The position numbers and the translations under genes were made by a program. From Stomorhina lunata (lineage: Eukaryota; Arthropoda; Insecta; Diptera; Rhiniidae): a stretch of 64,000 nucleotides of DNA. The DNA is taken from positions 114,537,600 through 114,601,599 of the forward strand of contig OW121744.1 of assembly GCA_933228675.1 (NCBI GenBank). The letters are read 5' to 3'. Numbering within the stretch: position 1 is the stretch's first letter; every line of letters begins with the position of its first letter. The notes beneath the pieces were generated by a model. That model worked only from the letters and a program-made list of their open reading frames with translations, was not told the DNA's origin and did not search any database. Positions 25,216-37,900 of this stretch are shown in pieces.

Positions 25216-26570
25216 TTTTTATAAAAAAAAAGTTTGTTTCTTAAGTCTTTTGTTATGGTTGCTGCAATAATCAGTTGAACACTTTTGTTTGATATTTAAA
25301 AGTACTTTACAAGTGATTAGAAAAGTTTATAAAGAAACTTTTCAATAGCCAGACATTAAAACTTTATGTCTATAAAATTAATATCAATTTCCCTAATAGA
25401 CAACCCATTATAAGAGTTCATTAATATCTCAAAAGTTACGTGAAGTGATCATTAATTATTCCGATTTTTAACAGTAAACTATAAAACATAAGCTTTAATA
25501 ATATCTTAAAAAAAATTGCAAAATTATGTAAAACATTTAGACAAAATTCTTAATAATTTCAAAACCAATCAACAATAACTTCTATCAAATTAATTACCAA
25601 AAATAACAAATTTAAAAGGTAAAACCCCTTCAAAAAAAAAATTGAATATTTACACAAGACAGATTTAATCTTTGAGCATTTATTAGACAATTTCTTAAAT
25701 TAAATAGTTACTTATAAACAAATTAGAATTAATTTGAATACATTAACAATTTTTTAAGTTAACAATTCAACACTTTGGAAATAAAAGACAAATAAATTTC
25801 AAAGAAATACGTAAAAAATAGACAAAAATATAAATATTTAAAACATATTTATTTAAACTACGCCCCTTGAAATGTTTTTAAACAAAAACTTGAATTTTAA
25901 CCGAATAAATCATAGAAAAAAAGTGAAACAAAAAATTTTTAGCAAAAATAGATAAAAAACATTTATTCTAACATAAACAAAATGTTATAAATTTAACAAA
26001 CATTCATCAATCAATTTAACTAAGAAAAAAAAAAGAAACTCAAAACAGACACATTTCATTGTTAAAGAATGGAAATCGACAATCAACTCTACACCTAAAA
26101 AATCTAATGATGATTTTGATGGAAATTCAAAAAATTTAAAACATTGTTAACCATAAACTACTCAAGTGGCAACAATAGCTAAATTCTAAAAAAAAACTTT
26201 AGATAATAAAAGCAAAAATTTAGAACAACCATAAAACAACTTCACCTCTTTTTCATGAAAACATTAGAAAAAAAAAACACAAAAAAACTATAAAAAAATT
26301 CTAACAATTAAAGTTTAAAAAAAAGTTTAAATGCTGCTTTTGTACTTTTTTAATTCTCTAAGCACGCCCTACAATTTGTTAATATAATAAAATGTTAATG
26401 GTTAAATATTTAAAAACAAATTTATTTATATTCATTATTTGTTAGTTATCTCGAAAATGCCATAAATTTAATAAAATCAAGATTTGAAATATAATTAAAA
26501 AAAAAAGTTTTCAAAATTGCAGAAAATTTTCGTCACAAATCAAAACAAATCTAATTTGTTTACATATCAA
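25216..26570. other. Unique AT-rich intron sequence with a dispersed-repeat copy at its left end
   Basis: At about 25230-25315 lies a copy of the CTTAAGTCTTTTG element, including GCTGCAATAATC and AAAGTACTTTACA. It matches the one at 28.2 kb. The rest is A-rich without genes. Confidence 0.6.
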
Positions 26571-28065
26571 ATAGCTTAAATTTTCTATAGAAAAGTTGAC
26601 GATAGGAAGACATTTCTATAGAAAAGTTGACGATAGGAAGACATTTCTATAGAAAAGTTGACGATAGGAAGACATTTCTATAGAAAAGTTGACGATAGGA
26701 AGACATTTCTATAGAAAAGTTGACGATAGAAAGACATTTCTATAGAAAAGTTGACGATAGGAAGACATTTCTATAGAAAAGTTGACGATAGGAAAACATT
26801 TCTATAGAAAAGTTGACGATAGGAAGACATTTCTATAGAAAAGTTAACAATAGGAAGACATTTTTATAGAAAAATTGACGATAGGAAGACATTTCTATAG
26901 AAAAGTTGACGATAGGAAGACATTTCTATAGAAAAGTTGACGATAGGAAGACATTTCTATAGAAAAGTTGACAATAGGAAGACATTTCTATAGAAAAGTT
27001 GACGATAGGAAGACATTTCTATAGAAAAGTTGACGATAGGAAGACGTTTCAATAGAAAAGTTGACGATAGGAAGACATTTCTATAGAAAAGTTGACGATA
27101 GGAAGACATTTCTATAGAAAAGTTGACGATAGGAAGACATTTCTATAGAAAAGTTGACGATAGGAAGACATTTCTATAGAAAAGTTGACGATAGGAAGAC
27201 ATTTCTATAGAAAAGTTGACGATAGGAAGACTTTTCTATAGAAAAGTTGACGATAGGAAGACATTTCTATAGAAAAGTTGACGATAGGAAGACATTTCTA
27301 TAGAAAAGTTGACGATAGGAAGACATTTCTATAGAAAAGTTGACGATAGGAAGACTTTTCTATAGAAAAGTTGACGATAGGAATACATTTCTATAGAAAA
27401 GTTGACGATAGGAAGACATTTCTATAGAAAAGTTGACGATAGGAAGACTTTTCTATAGAAAAGTTGACGATAGGAAGACTTTTCTATAGAAAAGTTGACG
27501 ATAGGAAGACATTTCTATAGAAAAGTTGACGATAGGAAAACATTTCTATAGAAAAGTTGACGATAGGAAGACATTTCTATAGAAAAGTTGACGATAGGAA
27601 GACATTTCTATAGAAAAGTTGACGATAGGAAGACATTTCTATAGAAAAGTTGACGATAGGAAGACATTTCTATAGAAAAGTTGACGATAGGAAGACATTT
27701 CTATAGAAAAGTTGACGATAGGAAGACATTTCTATAGAAAAGTAGACGACGGGAAGACATTTCTATGGAAAAGTTGGCGATAGCAAGGCTTTTCTATAGA
27801 AAGGATGGCGATACCAAGAGTTTTCTATAGAAAAATTTGCTATAGCAAGACTTTTCTATAGAAAACTTGGCGATATCAGGAGTTTTCTATAGAAATGTTG
27901 GCGATAGCAAGTCTTTTCTATAGAAAAGTTGGCGATAGCAAGTCTTTTCTATGGAAAAGTTAACGATGGCAACCCTTTTCTATGCAAAATTTAATGTTCG
28001 CATGAGTTTTCTATAAAATTTGTAAACGTTAGGAAACCCTTTCCATAGAAATGTTACCGATAGAG
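26571..28065. repeat. 31-bp CTATAG array, GTTGACGATAGGAAGACATT type
   Basis: About 48 copies of GTTGACGATAGGAAGACATT plus TCTATAGAAAA. They are very uniform from 26580 to 27740, with occasional ACTTTT variants interspersed. The right end decays into GTTGGCGATAGCAAG variants. Confidence 0.97.
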
Positions 28066-29290
28066 ATTTTTGTATAAGACTCATCAATATCAAAAGAGTT
28101 TTTATGTATTTTTGAAGGTCTTGTTAAATTTTTTAAGCGGTAGCGGTATTTACTTTTTATCTCTAGCCCTATTTTATAATCACCGCAATCATTCAATCAA
28201 TAACAAGTTTGTTGCTTAAGTCTTTTGTTTGGGATGCTGCAATAATCTTTATTAGTACCTGTTTGTTGGACAATTTAAAGTACTTTACATACAAAAAGAT
28301 AAAGACCAAGTGTCATTTGATGATTAATTTTAAATTTTTTTGCGCTCTACTCAATATTTACAAGATCGTTGAGAAAATGTCTACTCATCACACATCATCT
28401 CAAGTGACAGATTTGATACAAAAAGGAAGCAGTTGTTGTTGGTTTTCTGTTGATCGCTTGCTCAGTTTTTTTTTTCTACTTTAAAGAGTCACTTATAGAC
28501 AGATTTAGGTTTTCAGTTTTTGCTTATCATACGTTTTAAACAAAAAGCAAAGGCAAGAAAAGTTGATTGAGGCTCTCCAGAAAAAAAACTCTAGACAAAA
28601 CATGATACAACCTTATTTGGCTGGAAACTGAAACAAGAAAATGATATAAAGACTGTGGAGATTTACATAATAAATTTTGTGAATCGAAAAAAATGCAAGA
28701 GAAATCTTGATGAACCAGCTTGCAATTTTGTCTTTAAATGGGAAAATAAGTTGAACAAAGTGTCTATAAAAAAACTTATATTTCTTTATATGGTTATGTT
28801 ATGGTAAAGCTTTAAGGACAATAATTTACCTTGACACATATTTGGTTTTTATAAAAATCAATTGGGATTAAATTTTGAAATGAAATGAACTAAGAATGAC
28901 ATAATTCTGATAAATTCTTTAACTTAACCAAACAATTTTATTGTTTTAATTTTTTTTTATTTGTTTGTTTAATATTTTATATCCAACTTTTAAATTTATG
29001 TGGGAAGTTTTGATGGTTTGTTATATTTATTTGTTTAATATTGTTTAAGTTCTAAATTTGGCTTAAAAAGAATTGATGGCTGTCAAAATAACAAGTCATT
29101 TTAACAGTTCTTTAAACCTAAGACCAAAAAAGAACAAAAAAAATGTTAAATTTTAACGCATGTGGGTGGTGTATGTCCAAAAAAGTTCAAAACTTTAAAA
29201 TTGTAAGTGTTTTGAACTCAAAATTACAAAAAAAAAAAAAAAATAAACAGATAGACACCAAAAAGAACGAAATTTAAGACACTGACAAAA
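28066..29290. other. Unique AT-rich intron sequence with a dispersed-repeat copy
   Basis: The CTTAAGTCTTTTG element occurs at about 28205-28295. The plus-strand frame at 28209-28484 overlaps this element and is not believed to be coding. Confidence 0.55.
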
Positions 29291-30965
29291 AAGATATATC
29301 AAAACTTTTCTAAAGAAAAACATGCAATAGGCAGACATTTCTATATAAAAATTGATAATAAGAAGACATTTCTATTAAAAAGTTGATGATAGGAAGACAT
29401 TTCGATAGGAAAGTTGACAATAGGAAGGCTATAGAAAAGTTATCGATAGGATGATTTTCTACACAAAAGTTATCGATAGGAGACTTTTCTATGGAAAATT
29501 TTTCGAAAGAAAGACTTTTCTATAGAAAAGACAAAGACATTTATATAGGAAAGTTGTTGATTTGAAGACTTTTGTATGAAAAGGTTGACGGTAGCAAGAC
29601 ATTTCTAAAGATACATTTTTATGGAAATTTTTTTTATAAAAATTTTCCTATATAAATTTCATCTATAAATATTTTTCAATAGACAATATTTTATAAAAAT
29701 TTAAAAAAAAATTTTTTTTTATAGAAAATTTTTCAATAAAAATGTTTCTATAGAAATTTCTTCTATAAAAATGTTTCTATAGAAATTTTTTCAATTAAAA
29801 TTTTTCTATAGAAAATTTTTCTATACAAATTTTACTTTAAAATTTTTTCTTTAAAAGTATATTTTTTAAAAATTTTTTTCTATAGAAAAAAATTTTTTCT
29901 ATAAAATTTTTTAAAGATAATTTTTCTATAAAGTGTTTTTTATCAAAAATGTTTCTATAATTTAATTTTTCTATATTTTTTATAAAAATTTTTCTGTAGA
30001 AAATTTTGCTATAGAAAATTTTTCTATAAAAATATTTTTTATGGAAAATTTTTCTATAAAAATTTTTCTAATATTTTTTTTATTAAAAATTTGTGTATAA
30101 ATTTTGTCTTTCGAAAGTTTTTCTATAAAAATGTTTCTACTAAATTTTATTTTATAAAAAATTTTTTATAAAAAATTTTTTTATAAAAATTTTCTGTAAA
30201 AGTTTTTCTATAAAAATTATTTTATATACATTTTTCTATAGAAAATTTTTCTATAAAAATTTTTGTATAAAAATTTTTGTATAAAAATTTTTGTACAAAA
30301 AATATTTCTATAAAAATTTTCTATAGAAAATTTTTATATAAAAATTTTTCTATAGAAAATGTTTTTATAAAAATTTATTTTAAAGAAAATTTTTCTATAA
30401 ATTTTTTTTATCGAAATTTTTTCTATAAAAATTTGTCGATCGAAATTTTTCTATAAAAATTTTTCATAGGAAATTTTTCTATAGAAAATTTTTCTATAAA
30501 AATTTTGTATAGAAAATTTTTCTATAAAAATTTTTTATAGAAAATTTTTCTAAACAATTTTTCTATTAAAATTATTTTTAAAAAATTTTTCTATAAAAAT
30601 TTTTCTACAAAAATTTTTTTATAAAAACTTTTCTTTAACATTTTTTCTTTAAAAATGTTTCTATAAAAACTTTTCCATAAAATTTTTTATTTAACATTTT
30701 TTTATTAAAATTTTTCTACAGAAAATTTTTCTATAAACAAACTTTCAATAACAATTTTTTTATCGAAAATTTTCTATAAACATTTTTCTATAAAAATTTT
30801 TTTATATAAAATTTTTCTCTACAAATTTTTCTATGGAAAATATTTCTATACAAATTTTTCTGTAGAAAGTTTTTCTATAATTTTTTTTTATCGAAAATTT
30901 TTCTATAAAAATTTGTTTATCGAAATTTTTCTATTAAAATTTTTATAGAAAATTTTTTCTATATG
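29291..30965. repeat. Degenerate CTATAG arrays (31-bp type, then about 29-bp type)
   Basis: 29291-29600 holds broken copies of the GTTGAYRATAGGAAGAC unit. From about 29600 it changes to TTTTTCTATAAAAATTTTTC and TTTTCTATAGAAAA words. The asymmetry (more CTATAAAAA than TTTTTATAG) is opposite to that of the 21.9-24.6 kb array. Confidence 0.9.
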
Positions 30966-31440
30966 GGAATTAATTATTCGAACTTTAGAATTGATTGAAA
31001 AATTAGGTTTAATCAGGCTTGAGTTCATTTAACTTTCAAATTATTAATTTTGAAAATTTGAAAAGTAATTGTGGAGAAAAACTGAAAAAATTATTTTTGA
31101 ACGCGGCTCAGTGGATTGCAATTTCTGTCCCGCCACAGGACGTCATCAGCACTTAGCGCCCTCGACCACAGTCGAGTTGTCAAATTGCAGAGATAATCAT
31201 CAATTTAACTCATTGAGTTTGATCGAACATCACTACGTTTAATTGATTGTGTATTCTCCTATTACTTGTTTTGCTCGATCTTTTCACTTGCCGTTGGCAT
31301 GTAGAGAAGAACAAGACTTTTTGGTTTGATGCTATTTTTAGAATAGTAACAATGTTAACAACATATGTATGTAAGTAAATTATATGAATGTATGTAAATG
31401 CAACGTGCCCTTTGCTTTTATTTATTTTATTTTATTTTAT
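30966..31440. other. GC-richer unique island inside the repeat array, with clustered stems
   Basis: This interval interrupts one array family. At its centre (31100-31200) GC rises sharply and complementary arms can be read: TGCAATTT (31117-31124) with AAATTGCA (31182-31189), CTCGAC-CACA-GTCGAG (31161-31176), and GTCC (31127-31130) with GGAC (31138-31141). CGGCTCAGTGG at 31104 differs by one base from a tRNA-type A box, but no clear B box follows. A SINE remnant, a structured RNA or a conserved element are all possible. It ends near 31442 in a short TTTTA microsatellite. Confidence 0.4.
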
Positions 31441-32940
31441 TTTCTATTAAAATTTTTCTATATAAAATTTTTCTGTAAAAAATTTTCTATAGAAAATTTT
31501 TCTATAAAAATTTTTTGAAGAAAATTTTTCTATCGAAATTTTTTCTATAAAAATTTTTCTATCGAAATTTTTTCTATTAAAATTTGTCAATAAAAAAATT
31601 TTCTATAAAAACTTTTTTATGGAATATATTTCTATACAAATTTTTCTATAAAAAAATCTTCTTTAAGAAAATTTTTTAGAACAATTTTTTATAAAAATTT
31701 TTTTTACAAAAATTTTTTATAGAAAATTTTTCTATCCAAAATTTTTTTATAGAAACTTGTCTTTCGTAATTTTTTCAATTAAATTTTGTCAATCGAAAAT
31801 TTTTCTGTAGAAATTTTTCTATAGAAAAATTTTATAAAAAAATTTTCGATAGAAAGGTTTTTCTATAAAAATGTTTCTATAAAAATTTTTCTAGAAAATT
31901 TTTCTATAAAAATTTTTCTATAGAAAATTTTTCTATAAAAATTTTTCTATAGAAAATTTTTCTATAAAAATTTTTCTAGAAAATTTTTCTATAAAAATTT
32001 TTCTATAAAAAATTTTTCTATAAAAATTTTTCTATGGAACATATTTCTCTAGAAATTTTTCTATAGAAAATTTTTCTATAAAAATTTTTCTGTAGAAAAT
32101 TTTTCTATAAAAATTTTTCTATAGAAAATTTTTCTATAGAAAATTTTTCTATAAAATTTTTTCTATAGAAAATTTTTCTATAAACATTTTTCTATAGAAA
32201 ATTTTTCTATAAAAATTTTTCTATAGAAAATTTTTCTATAAAATTTTTTCTATAGAAAATTTTTCTATAAAAATTTTTCTATAGAAAATTTTTCTATAAA
32301 AATTTTTCTATAGAAAATTTTTCTATAAAATTTTTTCTATAGAAAATTTTTCTATAAAAATTTTTCTATAGAAAATTTTTCTATAAAAATTTTTCTATAG
32401 AAAATTTTTCTATAAAAATTTTTCTATAGAAAATTTTTCTATAAAAATTTTTCTATAGAAAATTTTTCTATAAAAATTTTTCTATAAAATTTTTTCTATA
32501 GAAAATTTTTCTATAAAAATTTTTCTATAGAAAATTTTTCTATAAAAATTTTTCTATAGAAAATTTTTCTATAAAAATTTTTCTATGGAAAATATTTCTC
32601 TAGAAATTTTTCTATAGAAAAATTTTTTATAGAAAAATTTTCTATAAAAAGAACTTTCTGTAAAAATTTTTTTAAAGAAAAGTTTTCTATAAAATTTTTT
32701 TTTATCTAAAATTTTTGTATAACAATTTTTCTATAAAAATTTTTTTATAAAAATTTTTTTAAAGAAAATTTTTCTATAAAAATTTTTTATAAAAAGTTTT
32801 CTTTAGACAATTTTTGTATACAATTTTTTTTAGACAATTTTTGCATAAAAAGTTTTCTATCGAAAATTTCTGTATAAAATTTTTCTATCGAAAATTTTCT
32901 ATAAAAAATTGTCTATAGAAAATTTTTTAGAATAATTTGT
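31441..32940. repeat. 29-bp CTATAG array, TTTTTCTATAAAAATTTTTC type
   Basis: The unit joins TTTTTCTATAAAAA and TTTTTCTATAGAAAA, 29 bases. It is highly uniform from about 31870 to 32590 with degenerate ends. Confidence 0.95.
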
Positions 32941-34640
32941 CGATAGGGGGACTTTTGTATAAAAAAAAAGTTGACGTGAGGAAGACTTTTTATAGACTGC
33001 ATTATCATTACTCTATTATCTTAATGGTTAATTGAAATAGCAGAAAGTTTTGTCAAATTTAACAAAAATCTTAAATTTTCTCCAAGTGTAAATTTTTTTT
33101 CTTTTTTGAATTTTAGCAAACTTTTAAAAACAATTGATTTGTCTTTAATTCTCAATATTTTTTTCCTTCCCTTCTTAAATATTTTGGCAACTGCCTGCCA
33201 AATTTTCAATTGGTTTTTTTATTACTTTGCCAATTTTTGTTGTTTTTTTTTGTTTGTTCAATTCTTTTCACAGTTTGTTTGTTATAGATTTAATTCGTCT
33301 ATAATAAAGATAATGTAGCAATTTTATTTGATCCCCCAGACATGACTTAATAATTGTTATTGTTAATGCATTATATCTTTCAAAGATTTGAAATTCATTG
33401 TTTGTTCATTTAATTACATCAGGTGGGTTTTGAAATGTGTTGAGCTTCGACTGAGGTTTGAAAGTTAAACTGTAATGGGGCTTTTTCAGACTTTTTCAGA
33501 TTTAAAAGAAATATTGTGTGTTTAAAGAATTACGTTTTTTTTTATTGTTATTGAGAGAATTTTATTGATTAAATTTGTTATAAAGAGGGAGTGTTTAATG
33601 ACAATTTGTTTTTAATTATCTAATAAATTAGAGTTTAAGCTTAAAACAGAAATTTAAAGTTAAAAAAAGAATACAAATTTAAGTAATTCGAAAAAAATTT
33701 AAAAGTAGTCAATGTTTAAACGTAAAAATCGTAAAGTATTGAAGAGATACAATTCAATTCTTTATATATTTTGTTAAGGAATTAGTTAAAGATATATAAA
33801 AATTAAAAAGCTTTTGCATAAAATTGCAAAAACTTAAATATTTTGGTCTCGAAAAAAATAAAATTTTTTTCCCAATTTAGTTGGTTTTTAATTTTTTCAT
33901 ATTAAAAAAACATAAATGTTTACTTTGAATTAATTAATTTAATACTTTTTTATATGTCATTAGAAGCATATCAAAAAAATATATTTATTTCAAAAAGAAC
34001 AATAGCCGCTTAATTTACCTGATGTCAGCTAAACTTTAACACTCTCTAACCTTAACTCATGGCAAAAAACACATGATATTTTAGCTGTTAATTCTTTTTT
34101 TTTTTATATATTTTATATAAAATCTTAACTTTACTTTTCATTTTAATTTAAAGAAACTTAATTTTACTTTCGAAATCATGTAGTCACGTTTTGACTTGAC
34201 CGGCTCGCGGACCACTCGAAACGAAATAATCTACCACAAAAATGATAACAATCATTGCAAAAAACAAAACAAAATTATATAAAAAATAACTATATATTTA
34301 AATAAAAAGAAAAAAATATTCAAGGTCAATTTTAAGAACAACAAAGTTGTTAACTTTATTAACTAAATTTTGACTTGATAAATGTAAAAAAAATGAAATG
34401 ATTTTGAAAGCAGAAAATTTTTAAAATTATAAAAAGATCGAGGGAAAAGAGAGGGGATGAGTAAAAGAAGTAATCTTCTAAAGATGTTCCTTAACCAAAA
34501 ACAAGTGGCCATAAAAATTATTTTACAACATTAAATGATAAACACCTGGAGATAAGCTCTAAACATTCCTTTAAAAAGAAGAATATACAGATGTTGAAAT
34601 TAGCCCAGGGGGATTAAACAAAGGCCTTATATAAAACCTT
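32941..34640. other. Unique AT-rich intron sequence with one small GC-rich island
   Basis: Mostly A/T-rich. The complementary ORFs at 33021-33318 are low-complexity. The GC island at 34178-34236 is listed separately. Confidence 0.5.
34178..34236. other. Isolated GC-rich island, possible alternative exon or promoter piece
   Basis: About 60 bases of markedly higher GC stand alone in about 75-80% AT sequence. On the minus strand one frame reads FRVVREPVKSKRDYMISK and is followed by a donor-like GTAAAA. However, its phase (0) does not match the 17327 exon, and joining them hits a stop. Plausible alternatives are an exon of another isoform, a 5' untranslated exon or an enhancer. Confidence 0.25.
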
Positions 34641-37600
34641 TATAAAAAATATAAAAGTTTTTTATAGAAATATAAAAATTTTATACAAAAATTTTCTATA
34701 CAAAAATTTTTTTCATAAAAACAAGTGTAAAAAATTTCGTGTAGAAATAATTCCATAGAAAATTTTTCTAGAAAAAAATCCTATAGAAAAATTTTTATAC
34801 AAAAATTTTCTATATACAAATTTTCTATATACAAATTTTCTACAGAAAAATTTTTATACAAACATTTTCTACAGAAAAATTTTAATTAAAAGTTTTTATA
34901 CAAAAATTATTATAGAAAAATTTTCTATGGAAAAAGTTTTTATAGAAAAATTTTCTATAGAAAAATTTGCTATAGAAAAATTTTTTATAGAAAAATTTGC
35001 TATAGAAAAATTTTTTATAGAAAAATTTTCTATAGAAAAGTTCTTTTTATAGAAAATTTTTCTATAAAAAATTTTTCTATAGAAAAATTTCTAGAGAAAT
35101 ATTTTCCATAGAAAAATTTTCTATAGAAAAAATTTATAGAAAAATTTTCTATAGAAAAATTTTTATAGAAAAATTTTCTATAGAAAAATTTTCATAGAAA
35201 AATATTTTTTTATAGAAAAATTTGTATAGAAATATATTCCATAAAAAAAACTTTTTATAGAAAATTTTTTTATAGACAAATTTTAATAGAAAAAATTTCG
35301 ATAGAAAAACTTTTATAGAAAAAATTTCGATAGAAAAATTTTCCTCAAAAAATTTTTATAGATATATATTCCATAAAAAATTTTTTATAGAAAATTTTTT
35401 TATAGACAAATTTTAATAGAAAAAATTTCGATAGAAAAATTTTTATAGAAAAAATTTCGATAGAAAAATTTTCTTCAAAAAATTTTTATAGATATATATT
35501 CCATAAAAAATTTTTTATAGAAAATTTTTTTATACACAAATTTTAATAGAAAAAATTTCGATAGAAAAATTTTTATAGAAAAAATTTCGATAGAAAAATT
35601 TTCTTCAAAAAATTTTTATAGAAAAATTTTCTATAGAAAATTTTTTACAGAAAAATTTTATATAGAAAAATTTTAATAGAAAAAATTTTCTATAAAAATT
35701 TTAATAGAAAAATTTCGATGAACAAATTTTTATAGAAAAATTTTCGATAAAAAAAAATTATAGAAAAACTTTCTACAGAAAAATTTGTATAGAAATATTT
35801 TCCATAGAAAAATTTGTAGAGAAAAATTTTATATAAAAAAATTTTTATAGAAAAATGTTTATAGAAAATTTTCGATAAAAAAATTGTTATTGAAAGTTTG
35901 TTTATAATATTTCTATAGAAAAATTTTTTATATAAAAATTTTCTATGGAAAAAGTTTTTATAGAAAAATTATCTATAGAAAATTTTTTATGGAAAAATTT
36001 TCTATAGAAAAATTTTTTATAGATAAATTTGCTATAGAAAAATTTTTTATAGAAAAATTTTCTATAGAAAATTTTTTCATTGAAAATGTATTTTAAAAAA
36101 TGTTTCTATAAAAAATTGTTTTTGAAGATTTTTATAGAATAATGTATATAAAACATTTTTTTTAGAAAAATTTTGTATTGAAAAATTCTACAGAAAAAAA
36201 AATCTATAGAAAAATTTTCTATAGAAAAATTTTTATAGGCAAATTATTTATAGAAATATTTTACTTGAATAATTTTTTATAGAAAAATTTTTATTGAAGA
36301 ATTTTCTACAGAAACATTTTCTAAGAAGAATTTTTTAAGAAAAACTTTCTATAGAAAAAATTTTTATAGAAAAATTCTTAAAAAAAAAAATTTATAGAAA
36401 ATGTTTTAAAGAAAAATTTTTATAGAAATTTTTTTCTATAAAAATTTTCTATAGAAAAATTTTCTAAAAAAAATTTTTTAGAAATTTTTTTTTTAATTTT
36501 TATAGAAAAATTTGCTATTGATAAATTTTTTAAGGAAAAATTTTGATGCAAAAATTTGTATAGAAAAATTTTCTATAGATATTTTTTTATAAAAACACTT
36601 TTATAGAAAATTTTCTACAAAAAAATTTTTCTATAAAAATTTGCTATAGAAAAATTTTCTATAAAAATTTGCTATAGAAAAATTTTCTATAGGAAAATTT
36701 TTGTAAGAAAATTTTTTCTAGAAAATTTTTTTATAGAAAAATTTTATATAAACAAATTTTTTATAGAAAAATTTTCTATAGGAAAAATTTTTATAGAAAA
36801 ATTTTCTATAGAAAAATTTTTTATAGAAAAATTTTCTCTAGAAAAGTTTTTTTATAGAAAAATTTTCTATAGAAAAATTTTTTATAGAAAATGTATTTAA
36901 AAAAAAAGATCTTTGTAGAAAAAATTATATAGAAAATTTTTTTATAGAAAAATTTGCTATTGAAAAATTTTGTGGGAAAAATTTTTATAGAAAAATTTTC
37001 TATAGATATTTTTTTTTAAACATTTTTCATAGAAAAATATTCTATAGAAAAATTTTCATAGGAAAATTTCCTAAAAAAAAAAAATAGAAAAATTTTCAAT
37101 AAAAATTTTTTTGATAGAAACATTTTCTATAGAAAAATTTTTTATAAAAAAATTTTTAAAGAAAATTTTTTTTTTAATTTTTAAAGAAAAATGTTTATAG
37201 AAATATTTTCTATAGGAAAATTTTTATAAAAAAAAAATTTAATGGAAAGATTTTCTATAGAAAAATTTTTATAGAAAAATGTTTATAGAAATATTTTCTA
37301 TAAAAAAAATTTATATAAAAAAAAAAATTTTATGGAAAAATTTTCTATAAAAAAATTTTTCATAGAAAAATTTTCTATAGAAAAATTTTTTATAGAAAAA
37401 TTTTTATAAAAAAAAATTTTAAAGAAATATTTCAATAGAAAAATTTTTTATAAAAAAATTTTAATATGTTTTAAAAATGTTTATAGATATATTTGCTATA
37501 GAAAAATGTTTATAGATATATTTGCTATAGAAAAATGTTTATAGAGCTATTTTCTATCGAAAAATTTTAATAAAAATATTTTCTATAAAAAATTTTTTAT

Positions 37601-37900
37601 AGAAATATTTTCTATATAAAAATTTTGATAGAAAAAATTTTTATACAAAAATTTTCTATAGAAATATTTTTATAAAAAATTTTCGATAGGAACATTTTTC
37701 AAAAATAATTTTTATAAAAATTATATTATTATAATTATAGAAAAACATTTATAGAAAAATTTCTATAAAAAGTTTTTATACAAAAATTTTTATAAACAAA
37801 TTTTTCTACTACAAAATTTGGTTACATTTTAAAATTTTCTTTAAAAAAAAATTCTTAATTTTCTACAAAAATTTTTGTATTGGAAATATTTTTTTATTAA
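34641..37900. repeat. Degenerate CTATAG/TATAGAAAAATTTT array
   Basis: About 3.2 kb of TTTTCTATAGAAAAATTTT-like words with no uniform core. It contains a 130-bp higher-order unit repeated near 35341 and 35471, marked by GATATATATTCCATAAAAAA and two TTTCGATAGAAAAA words. Confidence 0.92.

Noticed and set aside
26571..28065. CRISPR-like regular 31-bp repeats
   Set aside because: Repeats are contiguous with no unique spacers, and the window is clearly a eukaryotic intron.
31104..31176. Possible tRNA gene (A-box-like CGGCTCAGTGG)
   Set aside because: No acceptable B box, no seven-base acceptor stem and no anticodon arm; kept only as a structured or SINE-like candidate.
33021..33318. Overlapping ORFs on both strands near 33.1 kb
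   Set aside because: Lys/Phe-rich low-complexity translations of A/T-runs.
34010..34050. Donor-like CATCAG before GTAAAT on the minus strand
   Set aside because: The preceding sequence has stops in the frame needed to join the exon at 17327.
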